The notes: generated by a model from the sequence alone, not told the origin. Numbered from the stretch's first letter, positions 8,032 through 17,689 are shown. The stretch is DNA of 64,000 nucleotides from JAYPEY01 sp964519245 (GCA_964519245.1 CAZFLK010000001.1:53732-117731), one strand, 5' to 3'. Numbers and translations: made by a program.

Positions 8032-8775
8032 TTACTGCGCGGAGAAGACCTGGTCGGCTTCCTCCAGCGTTTCCTTGGAGCCGATGTCATACCACTGTCC
8101 CGGCACGGTCCAGGTGTAGACCGGCGTCTGGGGATAGAGCCATTGGATCAATCGGCCAGGTTGGTCCGGGTTGTTGCCGGCGGCGATATACTCGCCCACC
8201 TTCGCCACGAAGTCCCGGGGATAGAAATACAGGGCGATGCCGATCAGGCTGGTCTTGGGATTCTCGGGCTTCTCGACAAATTCAAGCAGGCGGCCGTCCT
8301 CAGCCAACTCGACCGCGCTGTAGGGTTTGGCGGCGTCGGTGGAGCCGACATCATAAAGACCAAGAATCGGGGCTCCCTTCTCGCGGCAGGCGTCGCCGAA
8401 TCCGGTCAGGTCCTCGCTGAAAAGGTTGTCTCCCGCCACGACGATCAGGTCGTCGTTGACCCCGTGCTTCTGGATCACCAGATTCGTGTCGCCGATCGCT
8501 CCCAACTTGTTGTCATCATTGGTCGACTCGTCATTGATCACGGTGACCTTGACCCCCTCCGGGGCGGCGAAATCCCCCGCCCACTCCTCGAAGTGACCGG
8601 CAAACTTGTTGTTGGTGACCACGAAAACCTCATCGATGCCGCCCACCGGCAGGAGCCGGTCGAGCACATGCTCGATCATGGGTTTGCCCGCGATCTTGAG
8701 GAGCGGCTTCGGTTGATTGAGGGTGAGCGGATAAAGGCGCGTGGCGTAACCCGCGGCAAGAATGAGAAGTTTCAT
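8032..8775 (-). CDS. sugar-phosphate nucleotidyltransferase (RmlA/GlmU-N-like)
   Basis: A 247-residue enzyme that joins a sugar 1-phosphate to an NTP. The N-terminus MKLLILAAGYATRLYPLT carries the nucleotide-binding loop, with variant GYATRLYP for GxGTRL. KPLLKIAGKPMIEHVL, VAGDNLF (metal-binding Asp) and FVEKPENP (sugar-site Glu/Lys) follow. There is no C-terminal beta-helix, so it is a stand-alone transferase. It starts 13 bp after the PTS enzyme I stop and is co-transcribed with it. Exact sugar cannot be read; a dTDP- or UDP-glucose-type reaction is likely. Confidence 0.86.
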   Translation of the reverse strand: MKLLILAAGYATRLYPLTLNQPKPLLKIAGKPMIEHVLDRLLPVGGIDEVFVVTNNKFAGHFEEWAGDFAAPEGVKVTVINDESTNDDNKLGAIGDTNLVIQKHGVNDDLIVVAGDNLFSEDLTGFGDACREKGAPILGLYDVGSTDAAKPYSAVELAEDGRLLEFVEKPENPKTSLIGIALYFYPRDFVAKVGEYIAAGNNPDQPGRLIQWLYPQTPVYTWTVPGQWYDIGSKETLEEADQVFSAQ

Positions 8776-8788
8776 GGAATGGCGAATA

Positions 8789-10567
8789 TCAGTCGGCTTC
8801 AGTATACAAATCCGGCAAGCTCTGTTTCGCAAATTCCGTGGCTTTTTCAAGGATTTCCGCGGCGGACTCGCACTGCAGGGCTTCCGCGGCAAGTTTCCTG
8901 GCCGCCCCAAGATCGAGGTTGCGTATCAGGTATTTGATCTTGGGAATGGAAGGGGCCGCGACGCTGAGTTCTTCGGCGCCCAACCCCAGGAGCAGCACGG
9001 CCAAGGTTGGATCATGGGCCATCTCGCCGCAGACGCCTGTCCAACCGCCGTTGCGGGCGGAGGCCTCAATCGTCATCCGGACAAATGTCATGATCGCCGG
9101 ATGCGTCGGCCGGTAAAGGTGCGCAATCTTCTCATTCATGCGGTCGACCGCCAGCGAATACTGGATCAGGTCGTTGGTGCCGATGCTGAAGAACTTCGCC
9201 CGCTTGGCGAGATTGTCCGCGACCATGACCGCGGAGGGGATCTCGATCATCGCGCCAATTTCAATATCCGGATTGAAGTCCAGCCCCTCGCTCCGGAGTT
9301 CCGCCTTGCACTCCTCCACGAGCGCGTTGGCCTGATCCATCTCGCCCACGCCGGAGATCATCGGATACATCATGCGAACGTCGCCATGGACGCTGGCCCG
9401 AAGGATCGCGCGGAGCTGCGCGCGGAAAATCTCTTGTTCCTCGAGGCAGAAGCGGATGGCCCGCCAACCCAGGAAGGGATTCATTTCTTCGGGCACGCGG
9501 AGGTGGGACATGAACTTGTCGCCCCCCAGGTCCAGGGTCCGGATGATGACGGGACTCGGCTTCAGTTCGCGCGCGACCCGGGCGTAGGCCTCGAACTGTT
9601 CATCCTCGCTGGGCAGGGTATCGCGATGGATGAACAGGTACTCCGTGCGGAACAACCCGACGCCTTCGCCGCCATATTCCTTGACCAGTTGCGCATCGCT
9701 CGGGTGCTCGATGTTCGCTGAGAGCGTTATGCGATGGCCGTCCAGGGTCGTGGCGGGCTTGTCGCGCAGCTCATCGAGTTTCTCGGCCAGGTCCTGCTTG
9801 CGCCGGATCAAGAGGCCATACTCGAACTGCGTCTGCTCGCAGGGATCCACCGTCACCGTCCCGGTGTAGCCGTCCAGCAGGGCAAAGTCCCCGGTGGCGA
9901 CCCGTTGACTGATGTCCACCAGGCCCGACACCGCAGGGATGCCCAGGGAGCGGGCCATGATCGCCGTGTGGGAGGTGGTTCCGCCGATGTCGGTCGCGAT
10001 GCCCAGAACCTCCTTGTCGCCCAACGATGCAGTGACCGACGGCGGCATCTCGTGGCAGACCACGATCGCCGGTTCGGTCAGGGCGTCCAGAAAATCCTCA
10101 TTGTTGCGCCCGGTCAAATTGTCCATCACCCGGGCCCCCACATCGCGCATGTCCGAAACCCGTTCCCGGAGGTAGGCGTCGTCCACTGCGGCGAGCGTCG
10201 CCGTATACTTCTCCAACGCGCGATGAAAGGCCTGCTCGATGTTGACCGTGTCTTTCTTCAGCACGCGGATTGCCTCGTCGATCAACGACGGATCCTCCAA
10301 CACCAGCAGATGCGCGTCGAAGATGCCGGCCTCGTTGGCGTCCATGGCTGAACTGACCTTCTCCTGGACCTCCCGGATATCCTGTCGCGTCTGGGCGAGC
10401 GCCTTCTCAAACCGCTTGATCTCATCCGAGATCTCATCCTGCGAAATGGTTCGGTGCGGCACGTCGTCGTCCGGCTTGTGCAGAACGATGAGCTTCCCCT
10501 GGCAGACCCCCTCTGAGGCCGCTATGCCGCGGAATACCCGTTCTCGATTGTCGCCGTTTTCAGACAT
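8789..10567 (-). CDS. ptsI: phosphoenolpyruvate-protein phosphotransferase (PTS enzyme I)
   Basis: Transfers phosphate from PEP to HPr, the general first step of the phosphotransferase system. It has 592 residues, the usual size. The N-terminal domain starts at VFRGIAASEGVCQGKLIVL, the phospho-histidine is His200 in IGGTTSHTAIMARSLGIPA, and the PEP-binding barrel shows LFRTEYLFI, LDLGGDKF, FSIGTNDLIQY and VCGEMAHDP (catalytic Cys). The start at 10567 excludes a 67-codon open extension without homology. No HPr or sugar-specific EII gene is in the window, so the role may be regulatory. The nucleotidyltransferase follows 13 bp downstream. Confidence 0.94.
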   Translation of the reverse strand: MSENGDNRERVFRGIAASEGVCQGKLIVLHKPDDDVPHRTISQDEISDEIKRFEKALAQTRQDIREVQEKVSSAMDANEAGIFDAHLLVLEDPSLIDEAIRVLKKDTVNIEQAFHRALEKYTATLAAVDDAYLRERVSDMRDVGARVMDNLTGRNNEDFLDALTEPAIVVCHEMPPSVTASLGDKEVLGIATDIGGTTSHTAIMARSLGIPAVSGLVDISQRVATGDFALLDGYTGTVTVDPCEQTQFEYGLLIRRKQDLAEKLDELRDKPATTLDGHRITLSANIEHPSDAQLVKEYGGEGVGLFRTEYLFIHRDTLPSEDEQFEAYARVARELKPSPVIIRTLDLGGDKFMSHLRVPEEMNPFLGWRAIRFCLEEQEIFRAQLRAILRASVHGDVRMMYPMISGVGEMDQANALVEECKAELRSEGLDFNPDIEIGAMIEIPSAVMVADNLAKRAKFFSIGTNDLIQYSLAVDRMNEKIAHLYRPTHPAIMTFVRMTIEASARNGGWTGVCGEMAHDPTLAVLLLGLGAEELSVAAPSIPKIKYLIRNLDLGAARKLAAEALQCESAAEILEKATEFAKQSLPDLYTEAD

Positions 10568-10742
10568 AAAAGCCGCAGAGATTATCGAGGTTCGACGGCT
10601 TTGCAAATCACTTTTCCTGTTGATCTTGGGAGGGGGGCGCGGTCCGGATTGAGCAGGAATCTGCGTCGGTTCGCCCATGCATCGCCTCAACCGCGCCGGC
10701 CGAAACCGCGGACAATTCAGCCCCCCGGAACTCAGTTGAAAC

Positions 10743-11324
10743 ATGAATAATCGTGCCATCTGGCGCATTTTTTGGTTGTTTTACGCCATGGGCGGCCCGC
10801 GACATATCCGAAATCTTGCGCTGATCGGTTTCATGGGGACGGGCAAGTCCTCGACCGGCCAGATTCTTGCCCATCAGTTGGGCTTTCAGTTTCTGGACAC
10901 CGACGCCCTCATTGAGGAGCGGGCCGGCGTTTCGATCGCCCGGATCTTCGAACAGCAGGGGGAAGCCGTCTTCCGCGAACTCGAAGCGAAGGTCGTGGCG
11001 GAGTTGGCGACGCGCAGCGACACCATCATCTCGACGGGCGGCGGCTTGGGCGCGAACGAAGCCCACCTCGCGAGCCTCAAGCATCACGCGCTCATCGCCT
11101 GTCTCTGGGCCGGTCCGGAGGCCATCTGGCAGCGCGTCCGCCACCAGTCCCACCGCCCCCTGCTGAACGGCCCGGACGCGCAAGACAAGATCCGCAACCT
11201 GCTGAAGCAGCGCGAGTCCGCCTATCGCCAGGCGGACATCCTGATCAACACTGAACTGCGCTCGGTCAAGGATGTCGCGCAACAGTTGCTCTATCATTTC
11301 AAGGAGGCGCGGAACGCCGCATGA
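10743..11324 (+). CDS. aroK: shikimate kinase
   Basis: Phosphorylates shikimate at the 3-position. P-loop GFMGTGKSSTGQ, the DTDALIEERAGVSIARIF shikimate-binding Asp region, ISTGGGLG and RPLLNG lid motif are all present; 193 residues. The start is ambiguous: ATG 10743 adds 15 residues reading IWRIFWLFYA, while ATG 10788 gives a conventional N-terminus (GGPRHIRNLALIGF). Neither has a clear ribosome site. A terminator-like hairpin lies at 10753-10773 inside the extension. The stop overlaps queG by 4 bp. See findings for a possible regulatory reading of the aromatic-rich extension. Confidence 0.9.
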   Translation: MNNRAIWRIFWLFYAMGGPRHIRNLALIGFMGTGKSSTGQILAHQLGFQFLDTDALIEERAGVSIARIFEQQGEAVFRELEAKVVAELATRSDTIISTGGGLGANEAHLASLKHHALIACLWAGPEAIWQRVRHQSHRPLLNGPDAQDKIRNLLKQRESAYRQADILINTELRSVKDVAQQLLYHFKEARNAA

Positions 11325-12421
11325 CCGACGTCGCCGCGCAGGTCAAGCGACGCGCCCGGGAATTGGGATTCGACGATTGCCGCATCACCTCGGCCGCGGC
11401 GCCCGAGGGAGCCGGGCGCCTGAAGGCCTGGTTGGAGGATGGCTGCCACGGGGAAATGGGATACCTCGAACGCAGCGCGCACAAGCGGATCGACCCCCAA
11501 CTCGTGCTCTCCGAAGCGAGAAGCATTGTCACCCTCGCCGCAAGTTACTCGGGCGACGCCCCCGGACGCGAGTCGCCTCCGGGGACGGCCCGGGGCGACA
11601 GCGCGCAACAAGGCCGTATCGCGCGCTACGCCCGTTATGCCGACTACCATGACGTTCTCGCCGCCGAGCTGAAGGCATTGACCGCGTTCCTCGACGAGGC
11701 CGCGTCGGTCGAAGCCCGTTCACTCTGGTACGTCGACACCGGCCCACTGCTGGAGCGCGAGTTGGCGCAGCGCGCCGGCATCGGCTTCATCGGCAAACAC
11801 ACCAACCTCATCAGCCGTCGCCTCGGCAACTGGATCTTTCTCTCCGAGATCATCACGACCGCCGAGCTGACGCCCGACAAACCGGAGACGAATCACTGCG
11901 GAACGTGCTCGCGTTGCTTGGACGCCTGCCCCACCAATGCCATCGCCGAGCCATTTCGACTCGACGCCCGTCGTTGCATTTCCTACCTGACCATTGAGCT
12001 GAAGGGCTCCATACCCGAGGAGTTCCGCGCCGCCATTGGCAACCGCATCTACGGCTGCGACGACTGCCTGGAGGTCTGTCCCTGGAATCGCTTTGCCCGG
12101 ATGGGAACGTTGATGCAAGGCGCCGCGCGCAGGGACCTGGATCAGCCGGCGCTGCTTGAGCTGTTGAAGCTCGACCAACCCGGTTTCAAGGCCAAGTTCA
12201 AGGGCACGCCGCTGCTGCGAACCAAGCGGCGGGGCGTGTTGCGCAATGTCTGCGTGGCCCTCGGCAACATCGGCGACGCCTCCGCGCTGCCGGCCTTGCG
12301 CATCGCGGCCGAGGATGCGGAGCCCCTGATCGCAGAACACGCCGCTTGGGCAATCGCTCAAATCGAAGCGCGAAGCGCGAATACCGCCGCCGACCGCCGT
12401 TGGGCCCCTGGGCCTGGCTGA
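11321..12421 (+). CDS. queG: epoxyqueuosine reductase
   Basis: Performs the last step of queuosine synthesis in tRNA, reducing epoxyqueuosine with a cobalamin and two 4Fe-4S clusters. The 366-residue protein shows the N-terminal cobalamin-binding domain (HGEMGYLERSAHKRIDP, WYVDTGPLLERELAQRAG, GKHTNLISRRLGNW), ferredoxin-type motifs CGTCSRCLDACPTNAI and CDDCLEVCPWN, and a C-terminal HEAT-like segment (VALGNIGDASALPALR). It is translationally coupled to aroK through a 4-bp ATGA overlap. Confidence 0.94.
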   Translation: MTDVAAQVKRRARELGFDDCRITSAAAPEGAGRLKAWLEDGCHGEMGYLERSAHKRIDPQLVLSEARSIVTLAASYSGDAPGRESPPGTARGDSAQQGRIARYARYADYHDVLAAELKALTAFLDEAASVEARSLWYVDTGPLLERELAQRAGIGFIGKHTNLISRRLGNWIFLSEIITTAELTPDKPETNHCGTCSRCLDACPTNAIAEPFRLDARRCISYLTIELKGSIPEEFRAAIGNRIYGCDDCLEVCPWNRFARMGTLMQGAARRDLDQPALLELLKLDQPGFKAKFKGTPLLRTKRRGVLRNVCVALGNIGDASALPALRIAAEDAEPLIAEHAAWAIAQIEARSANTAADRRWAPGPG

Positions 12422-12454
12422 AGTTACCGCAGCGTAACAACCTTTTCCGACGCC

Positions 12455-12571
12455 GCCGTCAACCTTGCCACGGTTGACGGCAATCCCCGAATTGCCGCTC
12501 TCATTGTGCCCGACGCCCGCGTCCTTGCCCTCCGTCCGCACCCGACCGACGGACCGCGAGGCGCGGGCGTC
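12455..12571. other. two stem-loops between convergent genes
   Basis: A perfect 10-bp stem (GCCGTCAACC at 12455-12464 with 12472-12481) is followed by a longer inverted repeat (GACGCCCGCG at 12512-12521 with 12562-12571). Neither has a T tract. They sit between the queG and PSD1 gene ends and may act as 3'-end RNA structures. Confidence 0.5.
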
Positions 12572-12580
12572 TTGCGCCGA

Positions 12581-15500
12581 TCACTCCTTGGTGATGGTCT
12601 CGTCGAGGTTGAGCAGCGCGCGGGCGACGGCGGTCCAGGCAGCCTGGCTGGCGGCGCCGTGACCGGGAACTTCGGGCCAACCCGCGATCAATTCCCTGGC
12701 CTTTGCCGGGTCCGCTTTGAAGCGTTTTCGCTGGCGTTCCAACAGGGCCGTGAGGACGGTCAATTCCTCTTCGTTGGGCTCACGCGTGAGGCACCGGCGA
12801 AAGGCGAGGGTGAGCCGCTCTGCGTCATTATCGCCGCCCTCGCGCAAGGTCAAGGCCGCCAAGGCCCGCGAACACTCCATGAACACCGGCTCGTTCAGGG
12901 TGGTGAGCGCCTGCAGGGGAGTGTTCGATCGATTGCGCCGGACGCAGGAAAAGTCGCCATTGGGCGCGTCGAAGGTCTGCAGCATGGGATAGGGCACTGA
13001 GCGGAAGCGGAAGGTGTAGAGGGCGCGCCGGTGGCGATCCGAGCCCCGGTCCTCCGGCCAGGACTTGGGGCCATAGCTGGCCGGAGGCTGAAAGAGGTGC
13101 GCGGGCGCCGGCGGGTGGACGCTGGGTCCGCCCACGGTCCGGTCCAACAGCCCGCTGGCGGCCAACGCGATGTCCCGGACGATCTCGGCGTCCACCCGGA
13201 ACCGGGGACCCCGGGCGAGCAATCGGTTGTAGGGGTCGCGGGCGTGAAGCTCCGGAGTGACATGCGACGATTGCTGATAGGTGGAGGAGGTCGCGATCAA
13301 TTTGTGCAGCCGCTTGAGACTCCAGCCTTTGTCCATGAACTCCACCGCCAGCCAATCCAACAGTTCCGGGTGGGAGGGCGCCGCGCTCTGGGAGCCCAGG
13401 TCCTCGCTGGTCTCCACAATCCCAATGCCGAACCAGGCCTGCCAAACACGATTGACAATGGAGCGGGCCGTCGTCGGCGAATCGCGATCCACCAGCCAGC
13501 GCGCAAAATCGAGACGGGTCGGGTTGTCGTCCGACTTCATCTCGTGAAGAAACGCCGGAGCGCCGGGACGAACCTCGGCTTCCGGTTTCAACCAGTCGCC
13601 GCGCGCGAGCATCCGGGTCATCCGGGGCCGCTCGCGTTCCTTCAGCGCAAGCTGCGTAACGCTCTCCGGATGGCTCCGCCACAAAGCCTCGATCCGCTCG
13701 TTCGCCGGACGCCACGCCTCCACGGTCGTCCGCCAATGGCTGAACACCGTGTTCAACTCTTCAGGCGAGCGCTCGGGCATCGGGATTGACAGGATGCGTC
13801 TCACCTGACGGGGCAAGGGATCCGCCTTCGCGCCGGAGGCCGCGGTCGCGGAGAGCCGGAAGCGGCCCAGGTTCATGGTTTTCACGTCGTCGCTGTTCCA
13901 GCCGCCGTGGTTCTGTCGAAAGGAGACGGTCAGCTTTGTGCCTTGAGGGAAGGCGATGTTTTGGTCGGCGACAAAGACCGCCTTGCGATCCTGGTTGCGC
14001 CGGCCCGGGCCGGCGTCGATGCCCCAGGCCGTGTCGTCCTTGCCGTCGATGGCGTAGCTGGCGGGACCGGTGAAGCCCCGCTTCCCATTGCGGTCGGCAT
14101 AGAGCGGCCCCAGTTGCCTGCGCTCATTGGCGAAATCCGCAGTCGCGCTCACAAACTTCACCTGTCGTTTCTTGCCGGGATCCGTCGCGTCTTCAGCGAC
14201 CACCTTGAACTCGGTCAACGCAAACTGCCCGTCGATCGCGCGACCGGGGCCGTGGGCGGGAAGATTGGGATCGGTGAACATCTCAAGCCGGAAGGCCCGA
14301 ATCTCCGGCATCGCGACCGTGTTCGTAAACGAGGCGGTCCAACGGGTCGGCGCGTAGCCGTGGGCGACCTGCGATCCGTCATCCCGGGGATCGTAGCGCT
14401 GGGAATTGTTCCCGGAGTTGCGAATATCGAGAACGTTCCACTCGGGTTGGTTGTCCTTGCCCGACGCTTCCCAGGTCGCCAAGCGGCGCTTCCAGTCGGG
14501 CGTCCGATGCTTCAGGTCATCCTCGATTTTCCGGATTTCACCAAGAATCCTGGCGCGCTCTCCAAGCCCGTGGGGCGTGTAGACCGCAATGCTGGCCTCG
14601 TGCGAATTGTTCAGGAAGGCAAACATCCGATAGTATTCCTCTCGCGTGAGGGGATCGTACTTGTGGGAGTGGCATTGCGCGCATTGGATGGTCAGCCCCA
14701 GCACGCTCTTCCCCAGCGCATCCATGCGATCGAACATGGCGTCCATACGGAATTGCTCGGGATCGATGCCGCCCTCCTCGTTGACCATGGAATTGCGCAG
14801 GAACCCGGTGGCGACGCGTTGATCCTGCGTGGCGTTCGGCAACAGGTCGCCGGCGATCTGTTCGATGATGAACTGGTCGTAAGGGAGGTCGCGGTTCAGG
14901 GCATCGATCACCCAATCCCGGTAGCGCCAAACCGTGCGGGGCTTGTCCTTCTCGTAGCCGTCTGAATCGGCGTATCTCGCGGCGTCCAACCAGAGACGCC
15001 CCCAGCGTTCACCGTAATGCGGCGACTTGAGCAGCCGGTCCACCGCGCGCTCATACGCCCCCGCCGAACGATCCGCCAGAAAGGCGTCGGTTTCCTCGAT
15101 TGTCGGCGGCAATCCGATCAAATCAAGGTGCAGGCGACGCAGGAGGGCCGCCCGGTCGGCGCGCCGGGAGGGACGCAGGCCCGCCTCCTGCAGCCGACGC
15201 AACACGAACGCATCAATGGGATTGGCGACGAAGGCGTCGTCGTCTGCTTGGGGCGGGTCCGGCCGGACAGGCGTCTCGAACGCCCAATGCCCAGACCATT
15301 CAGCGCCCTCGGCAATCCAGGCCTTCAGGGTGGCGATCTGTGCGGTCGTCAACGATTTCCCGGAATCGGGCGGCGGCATGCGATCCTGAGGATCCGTGGC
15401 GGTGACGCGCGCGATCAACTCGCTTTGCCCCGCGACACTGCGGGTGACGCTAATGGCCCCTTCCTGCGTATCCAGCCGCAGATCCGCCTTTCGCTCGTCC

Positions 15501-15646
15501 GCGTCGGGCCCGTGGCACTGGAAACAGGCGTCAGACAAGATGGGCCGCACCTCGCGGTTGAAATCAACCGCTTCAACCCGGGGTCCGGCAAGGGCCAGGA
15601 CAGCCGTCGCCGCCAAGACGATCAGATCGTGTCTAGCAGGTGTCAT
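12581..15646 (-). CDS. secreted PSD1 / DUF1549-DUF1553 protein with planctomycete-type cytochrome
   Basis: A 1021-residue exported protein of a family expanded in Planctomycetes and Verrucomicrobia. Residues 1-26 form a signal peptide. A heme-type CFQCH motif at 41-45 in VRPILSDACFQCHG marks the PSCyt1 domain. DUF1549 covers about 150-360 and includes LTIQCAQCHSHKYDPLT, a second CxxCH. A middle region of about 300 residues is beta-rich and carbohydrate-binding-like. DUF1553 (about 700-960) shows NRVWQAWFGIGIV and RSNTPLQALTTLNEP. Such genes usually pair with DUF1501 or sulfatase genes. Function is proposed to be redox-linked glycan breakdown, unproven. Confidence 0.9.
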   Translation of the reverse strand: MTPARHDLIVLAATAVLALAGPRVEAVDFNREVRPILSDACFQCHGPDADERKADLRLDTQEGAISVTRSVAGQSELIARVTATDPQDRMPPPDSGKSLTTAQIATLKAWIAEGAEWSGHWAFETPVRPDPPQADDDAFVANPIDAFVLRRLQEAGLRPSRRADRAALLRRLHLDLIGLPPTIEETDAFLADRSAGAYERAVDRLLKSPHYGERWGRLWLDAARYADSDGYEKDKPRTVWRYRDWVIDALNRDLPYDQFIIEQIAGDLLPNATQDQRVATGFLRNSMVNEEGGIDPEQFRMDAMFDRMDALGKSVLGLTIQCAQCHSHKYDPLTREEYYRMFAFLNNSHEASIAVYTPHGLGERARILGEIRKIEDDLKHRTPDWKRRLATWEASGKDNQPEWNVLDIRNSGNNSQRYDPRDDGSQVAHGYAPTRWTASFTNTVAMPEIRAFRLEMFTDPNLPAHGPGRAIDGQFALTEFKVVAEDATDPGKKRQVKFVSATADFANERRQLGPLYADRNGKRGFTGPASYAIDGKDDTAWGIDAGPGRRNQDRKAVFVADQNIAFPQGTKLTVSFRQNHGGWNSDDVKTMNLGRFRLSATAASGAKADPLPRQVRRILSIPMPERSPEELNTVFSHWRTTVEAWRPANERIEALWRSHPESVTQLALKERERPRMTRMLARGDWLKPEAEVRPGAPAFLHEMKSDDNPTRLDFARWLVDRDSPTTARSIVNRVWQAWFGIGIVETSEDLGSQSAAPSHPELLDWLAVEFMDKGWSLKRLHKLIATSSTYQQSSHVTPELHARDPYNRLLARGPRFRVDAEIVRDIALAASGLLDRTVGGPSVHPPAPAHLFQPPASYGPKSWPEDRGSDRHRRALYTFRFRSVPYPMLQTFDAPNGDFSCVRRNRSNTPLQALTTLNEPVFMECSRALAALTLREGGDNDAERLTLAFRRCLTREPNEEELTVLTALLERQRKRFKADPAKARELIAGWPEVPGHGAASQAAWTAVARALLNLDETITKE

Positions 15647-15847
15647 ACTCCCGTCAATCTAGTCTCCAACAATCCGACATCCACCAAAAAAAATGGCGTT
15701 CGTGGAGGATGGCGCAGGCGGCGTCTCGTCCGAAGATGCCGTCTTGATCCCACTTTTTCCGGAACTCATCTCACGGGGTTTCCCGCCCCCTGAAAACGCG
15801 CAATTTTTTGTGTCCATTCCGGCGTCTTTCGAGCGTCTAACCTTGGC

Positions 15848-17044
15848 ATGCATCCGGCACAGAAACAGCTACCGTCCAACTGGTTGCGTCGCTTCGCCCT
15901 CACCGCGGCAACGCTGGGGGCGGGCGTGTGCTGGTTGACCGGCGGGGACGCGCAGACCAGGCCCGCAGGCGCCCCCCGGACCCGGCTGGCCGCCGGACCC
16001 TGGGGCATTGCCGAAGTGACGCCGCTTGCGCTGCGCCCGACGCTTGACTCCATTCATCCCGAGGCAATCCGGACGAAACCGATGACTTGGTTCTTTCCCG
16101 GGTGGAGCAAGGATGAGGCCCGGGCGTTCCTGGAAAAAGCCGGGTGCGACGTCGCCTCGGCGAGCCCGGCCTTCCGACGCGAGGCGAGCGGGATCTGGAT
16201 GGCTCCGACCCATGACTGGATCATCGCGCTGCCTGCGGAGGCGAGATCAATCGTGTATGCCCATCTGGCCCGGGACGAGCGCAATCCAACCCATCGCTAT
16301 CCCTTCACTTTCCGAAGCGAGCGTCTGGATCGCGAATTGGCCGCGAGCGGGTTGAGCGCCGCCACGGCAGACCTGGTGCGGCGGCTGATCTGGCTGAAGG
16401 GCGATTCCTGGATGCTGGCGGACACCGACCTGATCCTGGAGCGTTGTATGGACCGCTCGGAGAAGCAGCGTTTTCTCCGGTTGCTTACGACCCATTCCGC
16501 TGTGAGTCTGCGATTGAGTCTGCCCCGGTCGGCGGATCTGGAGGCCGCAGTGCGGTATTGGGGCGCCGGCTCCCGGACCCCGACTGCGCGCGCGCTGCTG
16601 GAGGCCCTGCAGGATTCGGCAGGACGCAGTTCGCTCGACATTGCCTACCTGCTTCCCCCGTTGGCCCGAAACCTTCTGCTGACCTATCCGGACGCGGGAG
16701 CGTCGGATCGACCGCACGCCGCTTATCGGAACTGCTTCTGGACCGCTCTCAACTTTTTCCTGCCAAGACCGGACGACCGTTTCGTCGAACTCGCAGCCGC
16801 GAATGAGGCGTTGGACAGATCCTACAAGCTGGTCACGGACGCCAAACAGTTCGGCGACGTCTTGGTCTGGCGCGATTCCGACGGACAACTGATGCACATG
16901 GCGGTCTGGATGGCGGCGGATGTGGTCTTCACCAAGAACGGATACGACGCGTTGCATCCCTGGACGTTGATGACGATTTCCGAGCTGAACAGCCGCTTTC
17001 CCTTCCGCAGCGCCGACAGCCCCACCTGCCATCGTCGCCGTTGA
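15848..17044 (+). CDS. exported protein of unknown function, possible papain-like (NlpC/P60-type) fold
   Basis: A 398-residue protein with a likely signal segment at about 14-35 (FALTAATLGAGVCWLTGG). The C-terminal third has a Cys in AYRNCFWTALNF, then FGDVLVWRDSDG and MHMAVWMAADVVFTKNG, an order resembling Cys-His papain-fold NlpC/P60 or C40 enzymes, followed by HPWTLM. The N-terminal part is helical with no recognised domain. I cannot name it with certainty. It is divergent from the PSD1 gene across a 201-bp gap, where I see no clear promoter. Confidence 0.6.
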   Translation: MHPAQKQLPSNWLRRFALTAATLGAGVCWLTGGDAQTRPAGAPRTRLAAGPWGIAEVTPLALRPTLDSIHPEAIRTKPMTWFFPGWSKDEARAFLEKAGCDVASASPAFRREASGIWMAPTHDWIIALPAEARSIVYAHLARDERNPTHRYPFTFRSERLDRELAASGLSAATADLVRRLIWLKGDSWMLADTDLILERCMDRSEKQRFLRLLTTHSAVSLRLSLPRSADLEAAVRYWGAGSRTPTARALLEALQDSAGRSSLDIAYLLPPLARNLLLTYPDAGASDRPHAAYRNCFWTALNFFLPRPDDRFVELAAANEALDRSYKLVTDAKQFGDVLVWRDSDGQLMHMAVWMAADVVFTKNGYDALHPWTLMTISELNSRFPFRSADSPTCHRRR

Positions 17045-17123
17045 GCGCGTCCAGTTTTCACTGGAAAAGGCCCCTTCCGCGGCTTAACGTCGTGCCAAAC
17101 CAGACCTCAACTTCGGCTCAACC

Positions 17124-17582
17124 ATGGAACTAAACTTCAATTGCCCCCAATGCAGCCAGGAACTCACCGCGGATGAAACCATGCTCGGCGTCGAGATCGA
17201 ATGCCCGTCCTGCGGGGAGGCGATCATGATCGAGGGCGAGGCCGCGCCCGCCGAAGGCTACGAGCAGCCGTTGGATTCGGGCGCCTTCGAAAGCGCGCCG
17301 GCCGAAGCGCGCGCGCCGATCGCGATTCCCACGTCGGCCGCCTCGGCGGACATGATCAAGAAGCCGAAGGCCAAGCGGCTGGAGGTGGCGGCCAAGGAGG
17401 AGATGAGCGTTCTGTGCAAGACGATCCTCTTTTCCAGCGAGGGCAAGGACACCGCGAAGTATGACGCGGCCGTCGCCGCGGCGCTGGTGGAAATCGGCCG
17501 GCCGCACATCATCAGCGTTCATCCGGTCAACCCCGGCGAGGGCGACTTCGGGCTGATGATCATCTACGAGAAGCAGCCCTGA
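17124..17582 (+). CDS. zinc-ribbon protein of unknown function
   Basis: A 152-residue protein. Residues 7-32 form a zinc ribbon with two CxxC pairs (FNCPQCSQ and IECPSCGE), a low-complexity Ala/Glu/Pro linker follows, and the C-terminal 60 residues form a compact alpha/beta domain (MSVLCKTILFSSEGKDTAKY, HIISVHPVNPGEGDFGLMI). No signal peptide, so it is cytoplasmic. Family not recognised. A strong terminator follows at 17620, so it is likely monocistronic or the end of its unit. Confidence 0.65.
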   Translation: MELNFNCPQCSQELTADETMLGVEIECPSCGEAIMIEGEAAPAEGYEQPLDSGAFESAPAEARAPIAIPTSAASADMIKKPKAKRLEVAAKEEMSVLCKTILFSSEGKDTAKYDAAVAAALVEIGRPHIISVHPVNPGEGDFGLMIIYEKQP

Positions 17583-17619
17583 GACCGGGCCCTTTCCAGT
17601 TTCCCCTTCGAAGCAAGAA

Positions 17620-17646
17620 GGCCGCGGCATCGTCCGCGGCCTTTTT
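17620..17646 (+). terminator. rho-independent terminator
   Basis: Stem GGCCGCGG (17620-17627) pairs with CCGCGGCC (17634-17641) around a 6-nt loop and is followed by T5. It ends the zinc-ribbon gene and lies 44 bp beyond the converging SDR gene. Confidence 0.9.
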
Positions 17647-17689
17647 GTTGGGCGGGGCCTTGTTCGTCAGCCCCTTTGAAGAATGACGC

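Noticed and set aside
13907..14965. 352-codon plus-strand open frame inside the PSD1 gene
   Set aside because: Antisense to a recognised coding region; no motif in the translation.
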